This document shows, piece after piece, positions 10,043 to 20,854 of a DNA stretch of 64,000 bases. The DNA lies in assembly GCA_032718475.1 (NCBI GenBank), contig JAUCBJ010004420.1, positions 97,258 through 161,257 on the forward strand, given 5' to 3'. The notes beneath the pieces were generated by a model. It did no database searches, was not told where the DNA came from, and saw only the letters and a list, made by a program, of their open reading frames with translations. The number at the start of each line of letters is the position of its first letter. Positions within the stretch are counted from its first letter, which is position 1. The stretch comes from Nemertoderma westbladi (taxonomy: Eukaryota > Xenacoelomorpha > Nemertodermatida > Nemertodermatidae). The translations under genes were made by a program, and so were the position numbers.

Positions 10043-11280
10043 GTACAGCAGTAAGGTATGTATTTTGTTTGCTGTACTGCGTACAGTGAGTACGATTAAG
10101 ATTACAATATTAGGTACCGGTACTGTACTGCGTACAGTAAATAGAGTATATTCTTAGGCTGAGTAGATTAGATTTACTGTTACTTTGTAACAGTAAGGTA
10201 TGTTTTATTGGCTGTTGCTTGCAGCAGTCAAGAGTGTATTCTTAGGCTGTTAGGTTAGATTACTGTATTCACTGGTCGCATACAATAGTACAGTAGTACA
10301 TTAGGCTGATTGCTGTTACTGCGTACGGTAGAAGGGACATTTGTTTTGCCATACCACACACAGTATCATTAGGCTGTTAGGTTGGTGTACTGTTTTACTT
10401 ACTGTACTGCGTACAGTGAATGTACGGTAGTGCGTTTTTACTAATTGCGAATACAGCAGTTCCTTAGGCCTTAGGGCAAACTGTAATTAGTAAGTTTTTT
10501 GAAAATTTTAGCTAGGTTTGCGAGAATTCAGTTTCGGTCAAAATTATTTTGTAAAATTCTAGAGTTTTGTACCGGTATGTTAGGTAACCGCTTAGTTATT
10601 TTATACCATCTGGAGATACATGGCAAGACGGAACTTCTGAGTTTGGGGTTTGTGTGGGTCTGCGGGTTCGGTTTGCAATCAGCGAAGGGCCTGTGAATCT
10701 TTGGACCCGGACGTGGAATCTCACAGCAAACAAGGTTAGTTGTTCTGTTGGCACCATTGTGTTTGTGGAAGCAGTAAAAAATTATCGGTTGTTTAACTGC
10801 GAAGCTGAACTCAATTTATTAGTTAGGATATTTAGGTTTAGCCGGCCATGGTTTTTTGAATCGCTCAAGTTAGAGAGAGAGTTAGAGAGAGTCGCAACCC
10901 GAAGATGTAGCCACGCGCTAGTGGATACATATAATATTTGAAATTAAAATTACGTTGATTAGAGCTATATATATAAAATTAGAAATATTCGGGTGGCAAG
11001 TTTATTTTGAATATTTTGTATTAGATTCAAAGTTATTTTGTGCTATACCGGTATTTAATGCTATATAATAGCTAAATAATAATATTTTTGTTTAAATATT
11101 GTGCTAGTATTTGCTATAACTATACCCCATTAAATTCACAATATTGCATTGCGAATTTATTTGACATTTTGGACCAACTGATTATTAGACAAATAATTTG
11201 ACCGTATTTCGGTTAAATTATAATTATATCTCGAACTTTTGCGAGATATTTTTGCCGGAAGGCAAAACATTATTAAGACC
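10043..11280 (+). other. Pao1 leader with degenerate tandem repeats and hairpins
   Basis: About four degenerate units between 10043 and 10460 share CTTAGGCTG or TTAGGCTG. They also share the hairpin-forming word CTGTACTGCGTACAG at 10072, 10123 and 10402, with a variant CTGTTACTGCGTACGG at 10313. The rest is AT-rich and without a conserved frame. The first shared ATG with Pao2 is at 11281. Confidence 0.6.
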
Positions 11281-14200
11281 ATGAGTGTCTCAGACAAAGA
11301 GGCACTAGAGGACAGCTATGAGACGGCGGCTGGACCGCCGACTGACGATAGCGTAAATATTACTGTTGACGACAATGCCGACTATGACGACGCAGCGAGC
11401 GACGCTGACGTAAGTGAACAGGAGGACGAGACAGTGACTAGTGAGGAAGAAGAACTACCTCAGGTAATAGTATTAGGATCCCCTACCGCTACTGTAAGGA
11501 AGGATTGTACAGCAACCCGAACAGAGGTGAGTGATAGGGAGGGAAGTGTAGCAGAAGCGAGAGCCCGGAGCCCGGTTTCCAGACCTGTGGGTATGGTAAG
11601 TGCCGTGGTCCTGACGGCTGTTAGGAGTACCCGTAGTTCCCGAAATAATTCTTCAAGTCCACCGAGTGTGAGTCAGGTAAGCGAGAGAGAACTAGATATC
11701 GTGATAAGGAAGAAACTTCGCGCGCACGCCGGACATATAACTCGGACGACGGACAAGGTAAGGAAGATGTTAGCTGACTCAGCGAACATCGGGAGGGTAG
11801 AATTAGTAGAGATTAGAAGAGGATATAACTCAGCGTTATTCAAGCAGACGGAGGAGCTTGCAGTCCTAGCGAAGAAGGCAGTAGAGTCTCAGTCGAGCGA
11901 CGTGGCGACGAGGATTTACGACAGGGTTTTAGCAGCCTTGTTGGAGCACCGCGAGTTATCGGAGCAATTCCGACGAGTTAGGACGGAGAACTGGCTGCTA
12001 TGGGCATCACGAGCGCAGGCGACTCAGGTGAGTGACGCAGAGTTGAGAGACTTAGTGGAGCGGGAAGAGATCCAAGATAAAGAAGAGCGCCGTTATCAGA
12101 GGGAAGTTACTAGCTGGCTGATGCAGAATGGAGTGGTGGTACCAGGCCAGGTGCTACCGACGACGGAGAACATTCAACAGAGGACGTTGACTCCACCCGA
12201 CGACGCATCCAGAGACAGTGGCGATTCCCAGGTTAGTCACGCGCGAGGGAAGGTTATATGTGCTAGATCCCTTGTTTCTCACAACTCGGCGGAGGAGAGA
12301 AGACGCCGACTGGACGAACAACAGGCGGAAGTTTTGCGTGCATCAGAAGCACGGAAGGAAGCCGAGCGGGAACGGGAGCGCACACGTAAGTTAGACACAA
12401 AGTTGCGAGAGTTGGAAGAGAAAGGTAAGCGCGAGCAAGCGGAACGCGAACGCAAGGAACGCGAACTCCAGCTCGAACGCGAACGGAAGGAACGCGAACG
12501 CAAGGAACGCGAACTCCAGCTCGAACGCGAACAAAAGGAACGCGAACTCCAGCTCGAACGCGAACAGAAGGAACGCGAACAAAAGGAATACGAACTTCAA
12601 CTCGAACACGAGCGCAAAGAACGCGAACTCGAGATCGAGAAGGAGCGACGGGCGTTGTATGAAGAGAAGGCGCGGGTGGAAGAAGAGAGCGCAGGGAGAC
12701 GAGCGAGGGAAGAAGAAGAACGTAAACTGGCGCAGTTGGAAAGTGCGAGATTAAGTTTAGAGAGCGAAGAACGGACTAGGAAGGCGAATGAAATCGCCGA
12801 GAAGGGGATGCGAATGATCGAAGAATGTGGGGCGAGTGTAGGGACAGAGTTGCGAGAACTGTTCGCACTGCAGAAGGCCGAACAGGAAGCGAGAACTCCG
12901 ACCATACGCGAGTCGACGACGACCAGAATTCCTATACCCGGTCCAGCTATTACGAGTACACGGATCGCTAAACCATTCTCTACATATCGCACGCCAGTTG
13001 GTATTAGTGCTTCACCTATTGCGCAGAATCCACGGCATCAGAACACCGCACCACTATACACCGAACGAGACAACGGAGAGCGTAGAGAAACTCCGACGGG
13101 ACGAGTATTTGGCGAACCGAACCCGCGGGTTTGGAATACGCGGACAGAACGCCGACACAGTTCGACGGAGAACTTCCGGGTTAAACCGGAAGAGGGATCA
13201 TATGAGAGACAGCGAATTACTCAGATAGAGCCGACTATACAACAGAACCCTAGCCAGGAATTTATTACGAGGGATGAGTTAAGTGCTAGTTTAGCGCAAG
13301 CTATATCGCCACACATCCAACCTATAACGGACATGCTTAGCAACCTACGGTTAAAGGAAGCAGCCCAGGTAAGAAGTAATTCTAATCCTAGCAGGCCTGA
13401 GTTAGACAAAGTCCAGCCTAGTCAACGAGTACGCATATCGGAGGAGACTATACCACATAGACCTCAGGTAAGGACGCCTGTCCCGAATATTCATAATCCC
13501 AATTTCGAAAATTCGGCGGAGAAATTTATTGAGGAAGCTTGGGTCAGGGCCTCGGCGCGCAAATCATCGCGAGCGCTAAGAACTGACACAGAATCGAGCG
13601 ATGAAGAGGAAGAAATGAGACGTCACAAGTCCCGAAACTATAAGGAAAGAAGGACCGACGCGGAGCAGGTAAGTTGGAACCACCGGGAAAGGACCAGACT
13701 TAACAACCCTGCGGAACTAAACCATTTGTTAACCCGGAACGACGCAACCCTTAGGGACATAGGTAAGTTTGCTGCTAGGCAAGGACTGCCGACGCAACAA
13801 CCCCAAAAGTTTATGGGCAACCATAAGCACTGGAGGACCTTTAGAACCTATGTCGACGAGCAGCTAACCAACAGCACCTTTACTCCCAACGAGAAGTTCA
13901 ACTATTTGCTTCAGATGCTCCATCGAGAACCTAGAGCCATTGCTGATAACTTCGTCGGCAATGAGAGCGCATTCGAGTTAGCGATGAAGACGCTTAGCGA
14001 CATCTACGGGAATAAAACCAAGATGGCACAGTCGATAGTAGAAGACTTGGGTAAGGGCGGAAGGATTACAACTCCGTTAGAGCTGTTGAACTTAGCGAAC
14101 GCTATTTCGAACGCATTGGACATCTTAAGGATGGTGAATCTACCTCATCATGGTGATCACGCCGAAGTTTTAAAGAGCGTAATAAGACGTCTAAACATGC

Positions 14201-17200
14201 GTTACAGACAGAAATGGCGCAAATTAGAGAATAAGTTGGAGGGCCAAGGTAAGGTGTTGACACTTCAGCATATTCATGACATGATAGCCACAGACGCAGT
14301 AGCAGAAATGAAATCAAACTTCTCAGAGGAGAATATGAGAGAGTCTAAACCTGTTACCGGTAAGTCTATGGTAAGTTTTGACGATGACAGGACCACTGTG
14401 ACATTTAACTCAGTAGACAGATATAATTCGAGTACCCCAACCTTTAGATCAGACTCGCGAGTATGGTCAGGTGAGCAGTTAGATAGACCTAGGTTAAAGC
14501 AACAGGAGTTGCCGGATGGATTTGTAGGTTGCCAATACTGTTTACTAAAGGAGGTAAGATCTGACGACCATAAGTTGGATAGTTGCAGACGGTTCAAAGA
14601 ATTAAATTCGGAACAGAGAAGAGTTCAAGTGCGGACGTTGGACACCTATTGGGCTTGTCTTGCGCCAGGTCATGTACGGCGGCAGTGCCCGAACAGCAAG
14701 GACGGATGCATGGAATGCGGCAGACTACATCACAAGTTGCTACATGCGGATTTCCACACCCCAACGGACCGTTACTTACAGCGAAATCTTCAAAGGAAGG
14801 GGAGCAAAGAACCCATATCGATAAGGAGGAATACGTATACCGGCATTCAGGACGATGGTTACCAACCAGGTTCTTCGGACGAGGATGGCGAGTCGAGCGC
14901 GAGAGAAGTGACCTGCCAAGGTTTCACCGCGGATAGTTCATCGACCAGCGCGCGGACGTATTTATCATCGGCTACGTCGGAAATATTTAGCGTGATTCCG
15001 GTGAAACTTACTGGCGATAAGGGATCGAAGCGAATATATGTGATGCTGGACACTGCGTCCACATTATCGTATATCGACGAGGAAGTGGCGAGAGCCGTTT
15101 CTAGCTTCCAGGACGCCGAGGAGATCCAAATAAAGTTGAAGTCTATGCATGGAGTAGGAGACCTCAAGGGACACAGAATTTCGGTAGAACTAGATTCCCT
15201 ACTTCCGAGAGACCAACACACTCGACAAGAACGGAATGCTTTGCCATTGGACGGATTTAAGTGTTTAGCTATGAAGGGATTCGGCAGGCAGTTAGGTAAG
15301 GTGCCGCCGATGAGTCCCATAGCACAGGAGTATTTTGACAAGCTCAGGATACCCAGACACCAGGTAGGTTATAGGAATGTTTCTATGTTGATTGGTGCAG
15401 AACAGCTGATCGCACACCAAATATGGGAAACGAGACCAGCTGAGCCGCATGTCAATGGACCTCATGCCCATAGGACTATATTAGGTTGGTATACACGAGT
15501 ACCCATGTCTTATGAGTTTACAGGTGGCGACAAGCCAATAGACAGATACGACGAATTACAGCCTATAACTCAACCACCGTTAGTAGAACCACCAGACATA
15601 GACGAGTTTAGGAGAACCTGTATTGACCACTATAGTGACTTTAGCGAGTCGGACGAGGAGTTGATTCCCGATAATGTTAGGTTGTCGGAACCACTTCACA
15701 ACGACCGGACAGATAGTGAACCCGAGGACTACTGTTATCAGACCCGTGGGTCTGGTTCAGCGGCCCACGCTACTTATCTGACTAACGTTTTGACTTATAC
15801 AGACATAGTGGAGGGTCAAGTGGCTAAATATCGAGACCTAGACATTTTCCAATACAGTGAGGAAGAATTGCAGAAGGAATTGATACGCCAGGACCTCGAG
15901 ACAGGAGCCAGAACCGTCGAATGGCTGGATAGGGACGCAATGGAACCCGGTGGATATGACCTAGCCATGTCTACTGATGAGAAACGGTCACTGGAGATGA
16001 TGGAAGATACCATACGTCTACTACCGACTGGACATTTTGAAGTTGGAATGTTGTGGCGTCGACAACCACCTAAGTTGGAGAACAACTACAACTTAGCCTT
16101 GAAAAGATTAAACGGAGTAAGGGCTCGGTTGTTGAAGAATCCGGACATTAGGGAGAAGTACTGCGCCCAGATCAACAACTATTTCGCCAAGGGATTTGCT
16201 GGGAAGGTAGAGGACCCTGACTTGGTGACAGACCAGACTTATTACCTTCCACACCACTATGTGACTCACCCTGACAAGCCAGACAAAGTCCGAGTAGTCA
16301 ACGACTGCGCAGCAGTCTATAGAGGTATGTCCCTGAATTCAGAGTTGATGGATGGTCCCAACCTGAACAATTATTTGATAGGAATACTGTTGCGTTTTAG
16401 ACAGCGGCGATTCGCATTTACTTGTGACATCGAGGCGATGTTCCACCAGGTAAGAGCCTGTAAGGCAGACCAGGATAGCCTTCGCTTTCTCTGGTTTGAG
16501 AATGAAGACTTATCCGGCCCAGTGGTTACATACCAGATGTACGTAAGGATATTTGGCGCCCGCGATAGTCCAAACGGCACGCTGTTTGTTCTAAAGAAAA
16601 CGGCAACAGCCCAGATTGGTAAGTATCCAGTAGAAGTAATCGAGTCTATATTGAGAAACTTCTATATGGACGACGGATTGGTGTCCAAGGACACGGCGGA
16701 ACAAGCCATAGAAGTGGCTCACGGCCTACAGGAGTGCTTGGCTACAGGGGGTTTTCCTCTGACCAAGTTCACTACGAACTCGGAGGCCCTATTAGAATCG
16801 TTCCCGGTAAAAGATCGCGGGAGCGGAGACATAGAATTGGGGGTAGAACCAATCCCCATGGCGCGAGTACTGGGACTCGCTTGGAATCCGAATACGGATA
16901 AGTTCCAGGTAAGAGTTAGATTTGAGCCCAGTAGCCCAGACAAAGTTTTGACAAAGAGGATTTGCTTATCGACATTAAGTAGACTATTTGACCCGATGAA
17001 CTTTATCAGTCCGGTAATATTACAGGCACGAGCGTGCATGAGGAAAATTTGGTTGTCCGACGTAGAGTGGGACGAACCAATATCTCCTATACATGCAAAG
17101 CAGTGGAGGGAGTGGGAAGCCGAGTTGCATCTATTGAAAAATATAGATGTACCCCGTTCCTACTTTCCGAATCAGCTGGTATTTCCAGCTGATCTCGAAC

Positions 17201-19638
17201 TCCACCTATTTAGTGACGCAAGTGACACCGGCTTTGGTATGGTAGCCTACCTTCGCCGAGAGGTAAGTCAGGACAAATTTGAGACGGCCTTTGTGACTTC
17301 TAGATCAAAGACAATGCCGGTCAAATATATGACTGTCCCTCGTGCAGAGTTACAGGCGGCTGTAGTTTCAGTCGAGGTAAGTAAGCAGATAACAGAGGAG
17401 TTAGACACGACATTGACCTTATTCTATTGGACGGACGCATCCTTGGTGTTAGTATACATTGCGGCCGACAATATTGCACTAAAGACATTTGTGGCCAACA
17501 GACGCGCTCAGATCGTTGACTTTTCGACGAAGGAACAATGGAGACATTGTCCGGGAGTGTTGAACCCGGCCGACATAACTTCGAGAGGTGCGATGCCGGC
17601 GGAATTCTATCAGGAAGAGTCGCAGGAGTTTTGGTTGCATGGACCTGATTTTCTAACGAGGACACAGGAACATTGGCCGGAGCGACTAAAGATAGTGACC
17701 AATCCGATGCCTGAAGATGCAGAAGTCAAAGTGGAGAAAGTCTCTAAGTCGAAGTCTAAAGCCAAACTTAAGTCATTGGAGCGGCCTGAAGAGTCATTGG
17801 AGCGGCCTGAAGAGTCATTGGAGCGGCCCGGAGACCTGTCAGACCAACAGACTTACGTGACTACTAGGTCCGGAAGGGTAAGTTATGACGTAAAACCATC
17901 CTTACAGACTAAACCGGAGTCACAATTGGTAAGTGACGGACAGAAAATGACCGACAAAATGGAGCCTTTGGTTTCCAAACCTGCGGGTTTGGATTCGAAA
18001 CTTCCATTAATTAGCGGACAACCGTCGCTGGCATTAGAGTCACGCAGTGTTTATGACAAATTACTAAATTCGTCTGCCGCTTGGCTGACAATTTGTAAAA
18101 GAACTGCGTGGTTACGCCGATACATTTTGTACCTTTGTTTAAAACATTCGGAACGTTTGAGAGAACCATTGAGCGCTAATATTGAGCGAATTCAGAAATT
18201 GAAACAACCTCTGACAGAGGATGAGATTGATCAAGCGGAATTAAAGCATTTGAAGCATTATCAACTGTGTGCCTTCCCGAAAGAATTCCATCTATTATCG
18301 GCTCAACGACCAGTTCTCTATAAACCCCTTAGAAAATGGAGTCCATTAATCCATAAGGGTTTAATTTGTCATAGATCGAGAATCCAGACTGTCGACATAA
18401 ACTCACAGTTTTGGTTCCCAGTGATAATCCCTAGTCACCCAATAGAATTGCAAAGAGCGATTCTATGGGATATACACAAGAGGTTACATCACGCGGGAAA
18501 GTTACACTGTTTGTCGGCAGCGAGACAGCGATTCATTCTATTGCAGCCAAGCAGGGCAGTCGGCACTATGTACGACGCCTGTCTGGTTTGCAAGAGGGTG
18601 AACGCCAGAGTATTGGAACAGGAGATGGCTGAACTCCCGGATGCGAGAGTGCAGGCATATGACCCACCCTTTACGAACACAGGGGTGGATTGTTTTGGTC
18701 CGATTGAAGCAAAGAGTGGACAGCTGACCCACAAGCGATGGGGTCTGCTGCTGACATGTATGGCTAGTAGAGCCATACACATTGAGCGTGTGGCAGACAT
18801 GTTGACCAAATCTCTGCTCCTGGCCTTGAAGAGATTTATGGCCAGGAGAGGACTAGTAAAGGCGTTCTACTCTGACAAGGGTACAAACTTTGTCGGAGGG
18901 AATAGCGAGTTGAACGCGGCTCATAAAGCGGCACAGAATAAGGAAATTTCTGCAGCACTTTTGCCGCAACGAGTAGAATGGAGATTCAATACTCCAGAAA
19001 GTCCTTGGAGAGGAGGAAGTTGGGAGCGTTTAGTTCGCTCTGTAAAGCAGGCCATTGCCAAAACATTGCCTGTGAACAAACAACTTACCGACGACGAACT
19101 GGTCACAGCTTTCATTGAAATCGAGCATACATTAAACTCGAGGCCGATAGCTATGTTGCCAGACGGTGTTGCATTAACGCCGAATCATTTGCTAATGCAG
19201 AGTCCAGCATTTCTTGTGCCGGCATCAGAACCCGTTAGTGCCGACCTATATAGTCGTAAAAGCTGGAAAATGACACAGTTAGTGGCGTACACATTCTGGG
19301 AATATTGGCGGGAATACTATCTTCCCACCATATCTACCAGAACAAAGTGGTACAAAACGGTTCGGAGTCTCCAAAAGGGAGATTACGTATTGATAACCGA
19401 ACCGATTGTCAAGAGAAAGTATTGGGAGACTGGAGTTATCTTGCACACACACCCAGACGTGCAAAACATAGTGCGCACAGTCACTGTGAAAATTAGGTGC
19501 AAGTGTCCGCACCCAAAAAAGTGTAAAACTAATGGTTTACACACCTTGGACCGACCGGTCCAAGATATTGTGTTATTAGAGGAGACACGTATCGAGACGG
19601 GAGATTATAACTTGTCTCCTGCCTCAAAACAGTATTAG
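11281..19638 (+). CDS. BEL/Pao gag-pol polyprotein, intact 2785 codons
   Basis: The start at 11281 (MSVSDKEALED) is the one shared with Pao2. Domains in order: an acidic N-terminus; a long charged coiled coil (about 337-527, Glu/Arg repeats); a gag domain of the DUF1759 type (about 840-965, QKFMGNHKHWRTF); a Cys/His region (1083-1150); an aspartic protease (LDTAST, Asp1257); a reverse transcriptase (YMDDG, 1795-1799); an RNase H (FSDASD, Asp1979); an integrase zinc region (RLHHAGKLHC...CLVC, about 2400-2440) and catalytic Asp2470, Asp2532, Glu2582; then a DUF5641-like tail. It makes the particle, cDNA and integration enzymes. In the knuckle the first Cys of C-x2-C-x4-H-x4-C is Tyr here (TYWACLAPGH) but Cys in Pao2. 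No stop or frameshift. The codons contain many GGTAAG words. Confidence 0.95.
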   Translation: MSVSDKEALEDSYETAAGPPTDDSVNITVDDNADYDDAASDADVSEQEDETVTSEEEELPQVIVLGSPTATVRKDCTATRTEVSDREGSVAEARARSPVSRPVGMVSAVVLTAVRSTRSSRNNSSSPPSVSQVSERELDIVIRKKLRAHAGHITRTTDKVRKMLADSANIGRVELVEIRRGYNSALFKQTEELAVLAKKAVESQSSDVATRIYDRVLAALLEHRELSEQFRRVRTENWLLWASRAQATQVSDAELRDLVEREEIQDKEERRYQREVTSWLMQNGVVVPGQVLPTTENIQQRTLTPPDDASRDSGDSQVSHARGKVICARSLVSHNSAEERRRRLDEQQAEVLRASEARKEAERERERTRKLDTKLRELEEKGKREQAERERKERELQLERERKERERKERELQLEREQKERELQLEREQKEREQKEYELQLEHERKERELEIEKERRALYEEKARVEEESAGRRAREEEERKLAQLESARLSLESEERTRKANEIAEKGMRMIEECGASVGTELRELFALQKAEQEARTPTIRESTTTRIPIPGPAITSTRIAKPFSTYRTPVGISASPIAQNPRHQNTAPLYTERDNGERRETPTGRVFGEPNPRVWNTRTERRHSSTENFRVKPEEGSYERQRITQIEPTIQQNPSQEFITRDELSASLAQAISPHIQPITDMLSNLRLKEAAQVRSNSNPSRPELDKVQPSQRVRISEETIPHRPQVRTPVPNIHNPNFENSAEKFIEEAWVRASARKSSRALRTDTESSDEEEEMRRHKSRNYKERRTDAEQVSWNHRERTRLNNPAELNHLLTRNDATLRDIGKFAARQGLPTQQPQKFMGNHKHWRTFRTYVDEQLTNSTFTPNEKFNYLLQMLHREPRAIADNFVGNESAFELAMKTLSDIYGNKTKMAQSIVEDLGKGGRITTPLELLNLANAISNALDILRMVNLPHHGDHAEVLKSVIRRLNMRYRQKWRKLENKLEGQGKVLTLQHIHDMIATDAVAEMKSNFSEENMRESKPVTGKSMVSFDDDRTTVTFNSVDRYNSSTPTFRSDSRVWSGEQLDRPRLKQQELPDGFVGCQYCLLKEVRSDDHKLDSCRRFKELNSEQRRVQVRTLDTYWACLAPGHVRRQCPNSKDGCMECGRLHHKLLHADFHTPTDRYLQRNLQRKGSKEPISIRRNTYTGIQDDGYQPGSSDEDGESSAREVTCQGFTADSSSTSARTYLSSATSEIFSVIPVKLTGDKGSKRIYVMLDTASTLSYIDEEVARAVSSFQDAEEIQIKLKSMHGVGDLKGHRISVELDSLLPRDQHTRQERNALPLDGFKCLAMKGFGRQLGKVPPMSPIAQEYFDKLRIPRHQVGYRNVSMLIGAEQLIAHQIWETRPAEPHVNGPHAHRTILGWYTRVPMSYEFTGGDKPIDRYDELQPITQPPLVEPPDIDEFRRTCIDHYSDFSESDEELIPDNVRLSEPLHNDRTDSEPEDYCYQTRGSGSAAHATYLTNVLTYTDIVEGQVAKYRDLDIFQYSEEELQKELIRQDLETGARTVEWLDRDAMEPGGYDLAMSTDEKRSLEMMEDTIRLLPTGHFEVGMLWRRQPPKLENNYNLALKRLNGVRARLLKNPDIREKYCAQINNYFAKGFAGKVEDPDLVTDQTYYLPHHYVTHPDKPDKVRVVNDCAAVYRGMSLNSELMDGPNLNNYLIGILLRFRQRRFAFTCDIEAMFHQVRACKADQDSLRFLWFENEDLSGPVVTYQMYVRIFGARDSPNGTLFVLKKTATAQIGKYPVEVIESILRNFYMDDGLVSKDTAEQAIEVAHGLQECLATGGFPLTKFTTNSEALLESFPVKDRGSGDIELGVEPIPMARVLGLAWNPNTDKFQVRVRFEPSSPDKVLTKRICLSTLSRLFDPMNFISPVILQARACMRKIWLSDVEWDEPISPIHAKQWREWEAELHLLKNIDVPRSYFPNQLVFPADLELHLFSDASDTGFGMVAYLRREVSQDKFETAFVTSRSKTMPVKYMTVPRAELQAAVVSVEVSKQITEELDTTLTLFYWTDASLVLVYIAADNIALKTFVANRRAQIVDFSTKEQWRHCPGVLNPADITSRGAMPAEFYQEESQEFWLHGPDFLTRTQEHWPERLKIVTNPMPEDAEVKVEKVSKSKSKAKLKSLERPEESLERPEESLERPGDLSDQQTYVTTRSGRVSYDVKPSLQTKPESQLVSDGQKMTDKMEPLVSKPAGLDSKLPLISGQPSLALESRSVYDKLLNSSAAWLTICKRTAWLRRYILYLCLKHSERLREPLSANIERIQKLKQPLTEDEIDQAELKHLKHYQLCAFPKEFHLLSAQRPVLYKPLRKWSPLIHKGLICHRSRIQTVDINSQFWFPVIIPSHPIELQRAILWDIHKRLHHAGKLHCLSAARQRFILLQPSRAVGTMYDACLVCKRVNARVLEQEMAELPDARVQAYDPPFTNTGVDCFGPIEAKSGQLTHKRWGLLLTCMASRAIHIERVADMLTKSLLLALKRFMARRGLVKAFYSDKGTNFVGGNSELNAAHKAAQNKEISAALLPQRVEWRFNTPESPWRGGSWERLVRSVKQAIAKTLPVNKQLTDDELVTAFIEIEHTLNSRPIAMLPDGVALTPNHLLMQSPAFLVPASEPVSADLYSRKSWKMTQLVAYTFWEYWREYYLPTISTRTKWYKTVRSLQKGDYVLITEPIVKRKYWETGVILHTHPDVQNIVRTVTVKIRCKCPHPKKCKTNGLHTLDRPVQDIVLLEETRIETGDYNLSPASKQY
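12430..12650 (+). repeat. Coding minisatellite in the gag coiled coil
   Basis: Units built from CGCGAACTCCAGCTCGAACG and AAGGAACGCGAA encode ERKERELQLE-type heptad-like repeats. Pao2 has fewer units in the same place (about 42110-42260), so copy number changes between elements while the frame is kept. Confidence 0.8.
17771..17833 (+). repeat. 21-bp coding repeat, three units
   Basis: Three units of GTCATTGGAGCGGCCTGAAGA-type sequence encode SLERPEE. They lie in the linker between RNase H and integrase. Pao2 also has three (36900-36975). Confidence 0.85.
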
Positions 19639-20415
19639 TGTTGGACGCAACTCACTTCGTATGCATTCCTCGTATGCAAATACTAGGAAATGCATAGGAG
19701 CGGGGTTGTGGTGATTTGCATTGAGTTTTGTCTAGTGGGTATCAAAAACAAAATTTTATTTTCAAAAAATTTTGGAAAATTAAAAAATTTTAAAAATTAG
19801 AAGTGAACCTAAGACAATTCCAGACGCTGTGTATAGACGCGTTTTAGAATTCGTCTATAGATAAACAGTAATTTGAAAAGTCGTGAAGCCTGGAAAATAG
19901 CATTTAGAAACCATGGTGACGGCTATATTACGTAGGAGTGTAAATTGAGTTTAGCAACTTCCACAGATTGGTGCCAACAGTGCAACTAAGGTGCTAAAGG
20001 TTAGTAGCACCAGAGGCGTACATGGACCCCACTCAGTAGTTTGCAGGATGTGTGATGTTCGATTATCAAACCTGTGGGTTTGGTATAGTCGAGTATTGTG
20101 GCTATGGTCCTTTCTAACTACTGTAGTTTAGTACGAGTAATGGGAGTAGTTTGGGCATCAAAAAGTGAGTTGGTCACGGCCAGTTTATCTCCAAAGTTTT
20201 TGCGCTATGCATGGGAATAGGTTAGAGGATAGTTAGTTAGGAAGAGACGGGATCTAGAGAGTCGAACCTGAACTGCTGGAAGGCAGCGGGGGGGGGGGGG
20301 GGGGGGGGGGGGTTCGGGAGGTCTGTCCTTCGGCGACATCTAACTGATTACCCACAGTGTAATTGGTTTGCGTAACGGAACACTTATTGGGATATATGTA
20401 TATACGCGGGGCATA
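19639..20415 (+). other. Non-coding spacer between pol and the extra gene
   Basis: It holds a palindromic TCAAACCTGTGGGTTTGG at 20066-20083 and a run of 25 G at 20288-20312. The spacer is conserved in Pao2 (about 32940-33700) with the complementary C-run at about 33030-33050. No frame of note. Confidence 0.6.
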
Positions 20416-20854
20416 ATGGAGAAGGATATTAGAGCGCAACCGCGCAGAGGATTTACTGCCAGAGAGGAGGCGGAGTTACCATTCGCGCGACCGGGATGTA
20501 AAGATTCGAACGTTTACTACCATGGGTGGTCCGTGATGGAGCTAAATGGAAAATACAAACCGACTTATGATAAGGAATTACGGAGGGAAAGAATGAGAGC
20601 GTTGGGGGACCGGATGGAAGTTTTGCGGAGAGAGTATCGCACGCGGTATCCTTACGACTTCGCTTTGGACGTATGTGACATTAGTGCAGACCCGGACGAG
20701 GAGATCGCACGACTGTACCATATGAATATGTATTTACGACACGAAGAACCTCTACCTGCAGTCCGAGATCAGTTCGACGGAATGCATCTGTACCGGAGGA
20801 CTCGAGGTGAGGATCAGGAGACGCCGAAAGTCTTCAGCGTGTACAAGCTCTTCT

